Below are positions 30,052 through 40,661 of a stretch of 42,500 nucleotides of DNA, one piece after another; the stretch's first letter is position 1, and each line of letters opens with the position of its first letter. Origin of the DNA: Neocallimastix lanati (nom. inval.) (Eukaryota > Neocallimastigomycota > Neocallimastigomycetes > Neocallimastigales > Neocallimastigaceae); contig JACVTC010000072.1 in assembly GCA_016946835.1 (NCBI GenBank), forward strand, positions 632,501 to 675,000. Reading direction: 5' to 3'. The position numbers and the translations under genes are program-made. Under the pieces are notes generated by a model. The model had not been told where the DNA came from, made no database searches, and saw only the letters and a program-made list of their open reading frames with translations.

Positions 30052-31254
30052 CATCTAGGGTTGTTGAATTGGATTTTGTTACATAAAAAAAAAAATTTTT
30101 TTTTTATTTTTTTTTAAATTACTTAACACTAAAGTCACTCCCTCAAAATTTTTCTTTGTTTTTTTTTTTTTTTTCTCTGTTAATAATTTTCTTCTTTTCA
30201 AAATTCAAAAATTCCTAATTCCATTTTATAAAAAGATATATATCATTAACTCCTATTTGTGCTTAGTAAAAAGTCTCTAAACTTTTTTTGCACCTTTTAC
30301 TCGGTTCAATAATAAAGAGAGAACAAATAATAACTCAGAAAAATTTAATTAAATAAATAAAGAATTTATGATAGATTGCAGGTTTTTTTACCACAAAGCC
30401 AAAATCTTTTTATTACGGTACTGTATATTCTATTTCTAAAGATTTTAAATATTCTTCCCATTATCAGCAAAGTGTGCATGTATGTACTTTTTTTTGTCTC
30501 AAATCAAATGTTTAATGTTTTTGAAAAAAAAAAAAAAAAAAAATTGGAAAAAATTCAAATTGTAATTATTTTACTATTTTTTAAGTTAATAAATATTTCA
30601 AAATCTAGGAAAATAATTTGCATGGACGAAAAGAAACGAAAGCAGGCATCTTAAAATGTAAAAACTAGAGAAAAAAAAAAAAAAAAAAAGAGGTAGGTAG
30701 TAACAACGATAGAGAAAACAAGTTTTTTTAGGGTTAGGGCTAACCCTAAGTTTTTTTTTTTATTTTTTTTTTTTTTTTTTTTTTATTGGAAAAGAGATAT
30801 GAAAATTAAATTCTATTAAAGCTGAATTTTTATGATAAAAAAAATTCGAAAGAAAGCATTAGATTTTTTTTAAAAAAAAAAAAAAAAAACTTTGCTATGA
30901 ATATTCTGATTTTTCATATGGTTTCTATTGGCAATAGAGAGAGCACGAAATAAATATAGGATTAGATTCTAGAATTGCTAAAGCTGTAAAAAAAAAAGCT
31001 GTAAAAAAAAAAAATAGATCAATCAAGTGTGTCCTAATTTTTGACCATGTTATAAAAGTAATAAACAATGTAACGTTTTTTAACCGTGGCAACCTAACAA
31101 TTGATAACGTTAATAGTAATAGTAACAGTAATTAAAAGTTAATAGTAATAATAGTTATAATAATATTAGTAATAGTATTATTAGTAATGTTAGTGTAATA
31201 GTATTGAAAATAATGTGTAGGTTGATTCAAGTATGTGTGAAAAAAAAATGTTTA
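30050..31254. other. Intergenic region of mixed composition
   Basis: Somewhat richer in GC than neighbouring deserts. It holds the telomere-type palindrome, a duplicated AGCTGTAAAAAAAAA (about 30982-31011) and a transposon-end-like GTGTCCTAATTTTTGACCA (about 31029). I see no convincing open frame; the 92-codon frame at 30376-30654 has no coding character. Confidence 0.5.
30728..30749. repeat. Interstitial telomere-type palindrome
   Basis: Two TTAGGG units followed head-to-head by CTAACCCTAA: 10-bp perfect arms around a central GG. It is flanked by T runs on both sides. TTAGGG is the telomere repeat of most fungi. Confidence 0.75.
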
Positions 31255-31563
31255 ATTTCCTTCTTTGGAGGGGGAAGAAGTATTAACAGCAGTAACAAGA
31301 GAATGGAAGGAATCTATTGAAGTGCCAGATGAAAATCAGGTGCTTATTCTAATACTCCATTCTTGGTGGTTACTGCGGCTCTTCTTCAATCGATTATACC
31401 GATTGCTATTGACCAACAGTGGTCTCTGTTCAATAGGTTCAAATCGAATCCTACTACTACTACTACTACTACCAAGAGCGTCAATACTGAAGAAACAGTA
31501 AGACAGGCCAGCAGGGCTAGTGTAACCAATGAAGATCATAAATTTCGTATCTTAAAATTATGA
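31255..31563 (+). pseudogene. Frameshifted 3' fragment of a membrane-protein gene
   Basis: One frame reads LEGEEVLTAVTREWKESIEV PDE (31265-31333). After a shift at the A run near 31332-31336, the next frame reads KSGAYSNTPFLVVTAALLQS, IIPIAIDQQWSLFNRFKSNP, a Thr run and VNTEETVRQASRASV, ending HKFRILKL with TGA after TTA at about 31561. A single lost A would join them. LVVTAALLQSIIPIAI is a likely membrane segment followed by a cytoplasmic tail. No upstream coding sequence is visible, so this is the last piece of a truncated gene, perhaps a receptor or transporter. The family is not recognised. Confidence 0.45.
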
Positions 31564-31885
31564 CTGACATTTTGAAGTCAAAAATAATTATATTGTACTA
31601 CAGTATAATAATGCCCTTGTGAAGTGTGAAGTTTTACTGATATTTAATTAAATGAAACTAGAATACATTATACCATTATTTTATTTTATTTTATTTTGTG
31701 CTTTTTTTTTTTTTTTTTTTTGTTTAATTTTTTTTTCTTTTTATTACATGTATTTTATTAACTATTTAATTAATAAAGATAAAACAATTTTTACTGTCGT
31801 TAAAAAAAATTTTTTAATTTCAGTTGATTCATTTATATAGATATTAATTTATTAAAAGAGAATTTTTTTTAAAGAGTATTCAGAA

Positions 31886-31916
<31 letters not shown>

Positions 31917-32290
31917 TTATGTATGTAGGTGTATTGTAGTGAGAATGATAACTCGTTAAAATCCTTACCAAAAACGTATTAAATTCATGTTTTATAAAAA
32001 AAAAAATGAATCTTAAAAATTTAAAATAATAAAATTGAAAAATACAAAATTTTAATAAATAAAAAAAAAAAATTTTTTTTTTCTTAATCGTTATCCATTA
32101 CTGAAACAACCTTGCTTAATATAATTGAGAGAATATTGATTAATTAGTAAATAATAAAGCAAACGAAGATGTATAAAAAAAAAAATAAAAAATAAAAAAT
32201 AAAAAATAAAAAAAAATATAATTATAAAATAAAAATAAAAATATAATAACAAAAATAAAACAATATTTACAAGAATATTAAAAAAAAAAA
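31564..32290. other. AT-rich intergenic region, no gene seen
   Basis: T and A runs, a TA tract near 31895-31920 and short AAAAATAAAAAT runs. Open frames here encode only Phe/Ile/Lys filler. Confidence 0.6.
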
Positions 32291-32672
32291 ATGAAAAAAT
32301 GAAAATAACAAAATATAAATCATTTTTACCATTAATACTATCCTATATGTCATATACTATGTCCATGACATTTGAAATGGTCATTAACTATTTATCCTAT
32401 TTTTTTTTTTTATTTTTCTCTTTTTTTTTCTTTCATTCTTTTATTTTTATTTCTTATTTTATTTTAATTTTTTTTTTTTTTATATATAGTACAAAATATA
32501 CTTCAATAGCCCATTTTTACTATTAATTATTTAATTATTTAATTTAAAAAACAATATATATAATTAATAAATAGTATTTTAATACAGAAAATTTGATTTG
32601 ATATTATTATTATTAGCAAAGACAATAACAGCCTTTATTTTTGGTTTAATAAATTCCGTTATTATTACTTAA
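32291..32672 (+). CDS. Possible small hydrophobic protein, exon structure uncertain
   Basis: From ATG 32291 (second Met at 32299) the frame begins MKKMKITKYKSFLPLILSYM then SYTMSMTFEMVINYLSYFF, whose composition is not simple repeat, before dissolving into poly-Phe. A second stretch after the acceptor-like AATACAG (32581-32587) reads KFDLILLLLAKTITAFIFGL then INSVIIT and TAA (32670-32672). Both would be membrane segments. I find no good donor joining them, so this may be two relics, a short gene or chance. Confidence 0.22.
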
Positions 32673-32901
32673 ATATATTGATAATCTATGTTAAATTTAT
32701 ATCTATTGAGATAAGAAAATAATATTAATTACTAACATATATAATTATATACATAATGGTATTTATCTAAATATATATATATATATATAGAAGCTATAAA
32801 ATACTATTTATCTAAATATTTATTTAAATAATATCAATAATTGATAAATGTAAATTAAAAAATTCCATTAAACCTTTTACTGAATATATTTATAAAATTA
32901 T

Positions 32902-34184
<1,283 letters not shown>

Positions 34185-34294
34185 TTTTTTTTATTAATAT
34201 GAAGAAAAAAAGAATTTATTATTTCCTAATAATAATTAAACTCATCTTTTAAATATTAAATAAATAAATAAAAAATAAAAATAAAATAAAAATA

Positions 34295-34300
<6 letters not shown>

Positions 34301-34341
<41 letters not shown>
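34301..34341. repeat. A41 homopolymer
   Basis: An uninterrupted run of 41 A in intergenic DNA. Confidence 0.7.
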
Positions 34342-34344
<3 letters not shown>

Positions 34345-35070
34345 CAAATGTATAATTTTCTATTATTTTATAAATAATTAGTAATATTTTTATATTTAAA
34401 ACTATTTGCAAACAATTTGAATTTTTTTTTTTATCCTGAAAAAAAAAAATTAAATCTAAATATATAAAAATACTATTAAATATATTCCTATCACTACCTT
34501 CAAAACGTATAATACATATATATATATGTATTTCACCTCCTTGGAAATAGTTTCTTCAGTTTTTATTACAAAAAAAAAAAAAAATAAAATAATAATAAAA
34601 ATAAAAAAAGTTCAGATATCATTAATAAAAAAGGATTCAACACATTATTTTCATCACTTATCCAAGTATTTTAGTATATTTTCTCATATTTATACATTAG
34701 AATATATTTATATTATTTAAGTATTCTTATAATAAAATTCATTCATTCATTCATTCATTCATTCATTCATCACTTCCTGTCATTTCATGTCATTTCCTAT
34801 CATTTCATCCATCCATTTAATTGTCAACATTCTGACTAAATGTTGCTTCCTTTTTTTTCTTTTTTTCTTTAATTTTTTCTATTTCAAACATTGAAAAGTT
34901 AAAAATTTAAAAAGGTGAATCTTTGAATTTTATTGGTTATGAATTCATAATTAATTAAACTATTTAATTTATTTATATAAGAATAAAGTTTTCATCTAAT
35001 TTAACTTTAATTAGTACTCTAATGTTTTTTTTTTTTTTTTGGTTTAGTTTTTCTTTTATTAATTTATTTA
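34342..35070. other. AT-rich intergenic region with a TTCA tract
   Basis: Holds (ATTC)8 at about 34737-34770 followed by degenerate TCATTTC repeats. No convincing gene; the 64-codon frame at 34526 has no coding character. Confidence 0.55.
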
Positions 35071-35074
35071 TTAA

Positions 35075-35515
35075 TTTATTTTTATATATATAATTATTTA
35101 TATATATATTTATTTATATATATATTTATTTATATATATATTTATTTATATATATATTTATTTATATATATTTAATATTTAATATCTATATTTATTTATT
35201 ATTTAATTATTTAATTATTTATTATTTATTATTTATTATTTATTATTTATTATTTATTATTTATTATTTATTATTTATTATTTATTATTCAATTATTTAT
35301 TATTTATTATTTATTATTTATTATTTATTATTTATTATTTACTATCTATTATTTATTATTCAATTATTTATTATTCAATTATTTATTATTTATTATTTAT
35401 TATTTATTATTTATTATTTATTATTTATTATTTATTATTTATTATTTATTATTCAATTATTTATTATTCAATTATTTATTATTTATTATTTATTATTTAT
35501 TATTTAGTATTTATA
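35075..35515. repeat. TTTATATATA repeats and 7-bp ATTATTT satellite
   Basis: First comes a TTTATTTATATATATA repeat (35090-35170), then about 300 bp of ATTATTT heptamers with CAATTATTT interruptions. The heptamer is the reverse complement of the AAATAAT satellite at 15.8-17.2 kb, so the same satellite lies here in the opposite orientation. Confidence 0.85.
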
Positions 35516-36600
35516 TCTCTATATACATTAATATTAATATTTATTATTTTATATTTATATTTTTTATTTTATATCAATATTTATATAAATAATTTTTATT
35601 AGATATCATTCATTAAAACTTTCTTATTCATTCTCATCATTATATATTTTGTCATGTTTTCCATATCCAATTTCCATGATATTTAAATTCTTTGGTGTTA
35701 TTGGCATTTATGGATTAAAAGCTATTTATTAATGTAATTATGTATTTTCTATGTCGACCTTTTTTTTTTTTATATATATATATATAATATTGTTATTGAT
35801 ATAATCTACATTATACAACTCCATTAAATTTTATATAAATAAATTTATATTTTATAATGAAATAAATAATACGATGTAATTTTCATTTTAATAATTTTTA
35901 ATCTATACCTTTGCTTCGATAAAATCTGCCTTGTAGTGAAATAATGTGTTAATAAATTAAAAACATATATAAAATAATATAAAATGTTATTACATTGCTA
36001 AATCTCCTTCTATTTATCTATAGTGTATCATTCATCTCTTTCTCTTTCTCTTTAAAGACATATAGAAAATATGGTAAATACTGATTCATTGACTTGAACA
36101 GTTGAATTTATTTTTTATATTATAATTGATTATTATTATTTGTTATCATTTTTAATATTTACTATTCATTTATTTAAATTATTCATACTTTTTTTTAAAT
36201 CATTATACTTGGAATATTATTTTTAAAATCTATTTTTAATAACTTTTTTATGATATTTTTTATGATTACTTAAATTTCTTTAAATTTTTTATTTTTTATT
36301 TTATTTTTAATATTTAATTAAAAAGATTTTATTATTAATCATTAAATTATTAAATTTTATAGAGTTAATGATAAAAAAAAAAATGAAATAAAATATAAAT
36401 AAGAAAAGGTAAAAAGTGTTAATTATGAAGAGTTGAACATAAGAATTAAAAAATTATTTTTTTTTTAAAATTTTTTCATTATTATAATATTTATTAATAT
36501 TTCAAATATTTAATGAACATAGAAAAAAAAAATACTTTTATTAATTGTTAATTTATTTTTTATTTTAACAAATAATAAAATGTTATAACTTTATTTAAAT
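35516..36600. other. AT-rich intergenic region, no clear gene
   Basis: Short islands of higher complexity occur (about 35640-35730, 35905-35945, 36000-36060). One reads on the minus strand as AG, GCAGATTTTATCGAAGCAAAG, then GTATAG, which could be a micro-exon, but nothing connects to it. Confidence 0.45.
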
Positions 36601-36602
36601 AT

Positions 36603-36680
36603 AAATAAAATAAAATAAAATAAAATAAATAGTAGAATATCAAATATAAAGTTCAGATTGAATCAAATAAAATAAAATTT
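36603..36680. repeat. Inverted solo copy of the 29.3-kb minisatellite unit
   Basis: 36627-36663 matches the reverse complement of the first minisatellite copy (29351-29387) at 35 of 37 positions. It keeps the flanking AAAAT pentamers that complement TTTTA. Confidence 0.8.
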
Positions 36681-37704
36681 TGAATATTTAGATCTATTCA
36701 ATTTTATAATAAAACTATTTCTTTTTTCTTTCTTTCCTTTTTTTTTTTTTTTTTTTTTGTTTAATTACATTTAAATCTTTTAAAGGAAGAAAGGGAAAAA
36801 AAAATTTAAAAAAAAAAATTTGAAAAAAATTTGAAAAAAATTTAATTTAAAATTTTTTTTTCCACCAAATTTTTAATTAATTATTGAAATTTAATTAAAT
36901 ATATTAATTAATATAGATTATAATATATTTGATTATACTATATAATATATATTATATCGAAACTACCAAAATTTTAAATTTTAAATTTTTTTATTTTTTT
37001 TTTTATTTTCTAATTTATTAATTAATTAATAAAAGAATATTTAAAATTTTAAAAAAAAATAGAAAAAACCTATTGATGGATTATTATTTAAAAATAGAAT
37101 TAAAATAGAATTAAAAGAGGATTTACTGAGACTTCTCTTAATCTTTTAATCAGAAATTGAAATTGAATTTGATTCAATTCAATGATTCCTTTATTTCATT
37201 TAATAACAATATTAATATAAAAATATCTTTTTGATAAAAGTACACGTATTAATATAAGATGCGGTAATGTTATTTCATTGCTTAAATTCTGTATTTTTAT
37301 ACGCCACATTAAATACTATAGAATTACATTAATCTCATTATACCAATATTAATTATACTATTTATACACGCCACAACATTTCATTACATTAATCTTACAA
37401 TACTAATTATATAAATATTACTTTAAGCAATTTGTTATGGATTTTCTATATATTCAAATACTAAATAAATAATAAATAATAAATAATTGAATTATATATA
37501 ATATATAATAAATAATAAATAATAAATAATAAATAATAAGTTTAAATATAACCATATTTATATATAATTTGCTGGAATATAATTATATTTATTATTAAAA
37601 GAAGCAATCTTATTTATTTCTATACTATTTATTTATATTATTTATTTATTTATTTCTATACTATTTATTTATTTACTTCTATACTATTTCTATACTATTT
37701 CTAT

Positions 37705-37744
<40 letters not shown>

Positions 37745-37752
37745 TTTTTCTA
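36681..37752. other. AT-rich intergenic region
   Basis: Contains two ACGCCACA motifs (37301-37308 and 37368-37375), a short AAATAAT block (37460-37540) and CTATACTATTTATTT repeats (37620-37745). No gene is seen. Confidence 0.5.
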
Positions 37753-37808
37753 TTATTCAATAAATGAATCATTGTTGATGTCATCATCACTGTTTTCATT
37801 GATGGAAG
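37753..37808 (-). other. Candidate 3' terminal exon of an unidentified gene
   Basis: On the minus strand, the acceptor TTGTGTTCCAG is followed by a stretch that reads SINENSDDDINNDSFIE and then TAA (37755-37753). The acidic tail and non-repetitive DNA look like a real exon. Connecting exons are not secured. Confidence 0.3.
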
Positions 37809-38032
37809 CTGGAACACAAAAGTAAACAAAATGAAAATATGAAAATGAATACAAAAAATTTAATTTATTAGAAAAAAAAAAATTTTTTTTTTTTTTTTTT
37901 ATTTATTTATTTTTAGTGTTTTTTTATTTTCAAATTAAATAATTATATATGAAAGAAATAGATTAGAGTATATTCTATTATTATTTGATTCAATTCAATT
38001 CAATTATTGGTAACTGATCTTAAATGGTAAAA

Positions 38033-38245
38033 AAAGAAAAAGAAGAAATCAAATTTAATTATATAGTAAAATAAAATAAATAGATAAATATATAATAAAT
38101 AGATAAATAAATAAATATATAAATTTAATAAATAGATAAATAAATAAATAAATATATATATAAATTTAATAAATAAATATATATATATATATATAAATAT
38201 ATATATATATATTAATAAATATATATATATATTAATAAATAAATC
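38033..38245. repeat. ATAAATATATA low-complexity tract
   Basis: Alternating AAATA and TATA repeats. The minus-strand open frame across it encodes only Ile/Tyr/Leu filler and is not a gene. Confidence 0.8.
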
Positions 38246-38609
38246 CATTAAAGGGATGTTCAAGTAAAATGACAAATGGAATGAAATATAGATATCAAAT
38301 TATGTTATATATGAGAAGTGATATAATATATGATATATTAATAAATATAAAATATAAAAAGCTTTGTTTAATAGCAAAAAAAATAATAATAACTGAGTAG
38401 AGGAATAGAAAAAAAAGTTTCATAGATAACAATTTAATTACTAATCGGTTAAAAGTATTTTATTTAATAATAAAATTATAAAAAATTATTTTTACAAATA
38501 ATTTTTTTTTTCAATTCATTTTATAAAACCATTCTGACTGCTTTAAGTTTTATAAATATAAAAATAGTCATAATAAATAAAGAGTTTGTTTATGAATAAA
38601 TATTCTTAC

Positions 38610-38657
38610 TTCATCTGTTAATAATACACATAAAAAGTCATTGTATCTTTCCAACAT
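38610..38657 (-). other. Candidate 5' exon of an unidentified gene
   Basis: Minus-strand ATG 38657-38655 after an A-rich leader reads MLERYNDFLCVLLTDE and meets a good donor, GTAAGAA (38609). It ends in phase 0. It may belong with the terminal exon at 37753-37808, but no middle exon with matching phase is evident. Confidence 0.27.
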
Positions 38658-38774
38658 TGAATAATTTTTAAAGTTTTTTTTTTTTTTTTTAATTTTTATT
38701 GTAATAAGGAAGAATTTTTTTTTCTATATATTTATATTAATACTACCTTTTCTATAATACTTGGATAATGGAAT

Positions 38775-39500
38775 AATTGAATTATAAATAATAAATAATA
38801 AATAATAAATAATTAAATAGAGTATTTATTAATTAATAATAAATAATAAATAATGAATAATAAATAATAAATAATAAATAATAAATAATAAATAATTGAA
38901 TAATAAATAATAAATAATTAAAAAGAGTATTTATTAATGAATAATTAAATAATAAATAATAAATTAAATAATTAAAAAGAGTATTTATTAATGAATAATT
39001 AAATAATAAATAATAAATTAAATAATTAAAAAGAGTATTTATTAATGAATAATTAAATAATAAATTGTAAATAATAAATAATTAAATAATAAATAATAAA
39101 TAATAAATAATAAATAATAAATAATAAATAATAAATAATAAATAATAAATAAATAAATAATAATTAATAATTAATAAATAATAAATAATAAATAATAAAT
39201 AATAAATAATTAAATAATAAATAATAAATAATAAATAATAAATAATAAATAATAAATTGTAAATTGTAAATAATAAATAATAAATAATAAATAATAAATA
39301 ATAAATAATAAATTGTAAATAATAAATAAATAATAAATAATAAATAATTAAATAATAAATAATAAATAATAAATAATAAATAATTGAATAATAAATAATT
39401 AAAAAGAGTATTTATTAATAAATAATAAATAATAAATGAATAAATAAATAATAAATAATAAAGTGTATTTATTAATAAAATAATTTATTAATAAATAATA
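38775..39500. repeat. 7-bp AAATAAT satellite with 54-bp higher-order units
   Basis: AAATAAT heptamers as at 15.8-17.2 kb, in the same orientation. Between 38921 and 39082 a 54-bp unit containing AAAAGAGTATTTATTAATGA is repeated three times almost exactly. Single relatives of the AGAGTATTTATTAA element lie near 38820, 39407 and 39465, and one lies at the edge of the 17-kb array. Confidence 0.88.
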
Positions 39501-40480
39501 AATAAATATAAAGTGGATCAGATAACTTTTTTTTTAATTGTAAAATTAAATGAAATATATTAGCAATAGTCTGTAATATACATCTTAATTATGAATATTT
39601 AATATAAATTTTGTTTTAAATAAAATTTAAACAAAATTAATATAAAAAAAAAAAAGAATAAAAAATAAAAAATAAAAAAAAAGAATAAAAAAAAAAATTA
39701 AATATTAAATAATAAATAATAAATATTAATTAATAAATATTAAATATTAAATAATAAATAATAATTATAATTATTATATAAAAAATTTAAATATTAATTA
39801 AAAATAACAGTTTTTTTTTTTTTTTTTTTAATTTTCAAAAATGTATAAATAGGATTAAAAATAATTAACAAAAAAAAAAATTTTTTTTTGTTTTCTTTTC
39901 CTTAAAAATAATTATTTATTTATAAAAAGAACATAAAAACTTCGGTTTCTTGAAGAAACTTTTAATATTTTTTTTTATTTAAAAAATAATAATAATAATA
40001 ATTATAAAAACTTTTAATTTAATAATAATGTTTTATTAAAATAATTCTTTAATATATCATCTTTTTAAAACAAAAATAATTAAAATTTAAAACTATATAA
40101 AAAAAAATATTCTATTATTATTAAACAATTAATAAAAATAATTTAAATATTAGATTTAAACAACAGATAGATAACTAAAAAAAATATATTTCATTATTAT
40201 TGAATATATTAAAATAATCAAAGATAAAAAAAATACTATAAAAATAAAAGAAATTTTTTTAAAAAAAAAACTATATTAATTAAAAATAATAATTATTAAA
40301 TATAAAATTATAATAATACTAATAAATAATAATAATACTAATAAATAATTAAAAAAAGTAATAAATAATATTAATATAAATTTTATAAAAAAAAATAAAT
40401 ATTAATTAACTTAAATATAGAATATAAAAAAAAATAATATTTTAAATATAGAATAAAAAAATTTTATTAAATTTCTCAAC
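39501..40480. other. AT-rich intergenic region upstream of the transporter
   Basis: Nearly pure A/T with A and T runs and AATAAT tracts. It presumably holds the transporter promoter, but no distinct element can be picked out. Confidence 0.55.
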
Positions 40481-40512
40481 AAACAAACAAACAAACAAAA
40501 CAAAAACAAAAA

Positions 40513-40549
<37 letters not shown>
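40481..40549 (+). repeat. (CAAA)n then A36 in the transporter leader
   Basis: ACAAACAAACAAACAAA passes into CAAAAACAAAAAC and then 36 A residues, ending 112 bp before the start codon. An A-rich, CAA-rich leader of this kind would be unstructured if transcribed. Confidence 0.65.
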
Positions 40550-40550
<1 letters not shown>

Positions 40551-40661
40551 ATATTAATTCAAAATATATAAACTAAACCAAAAAAATAATAATAATAATA
40601 ATAATAATAATAATTTAATTTTTTAAAAAAAAGTTTTTCAATTAAAAAATAAAATAAAAAA

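Noticed and set aside
30376-30654. 92-codon frame
   Set aside because: Its composition follows local base content, it contains a poly-Lys homopolymer, and no domain, splice sites or conserved motif is visible.
31436-31452. GGTTCAAATCGAATCC as a tRNA T-arm
   Set aside because: There is no acceptor stem, anticodon arm or D-arm at the right spacing, and it lies in the coding frame of the membrane-protein fragment. I found no tRNA or rRNA in the window.
35680-35730. FFGVIGIYGLKAIY, superficially like a V-ATPase proteolipid segment
   Set aside because: It is too short, no flanking helices or splice sites support it, and aliphatic matches are expected in such DNA.
38000-38275. 91-codon minus-strand frame
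   Set aside because: It is translated from an AAATATATA tract and encodes almost only Ile, Tyr and Leu.
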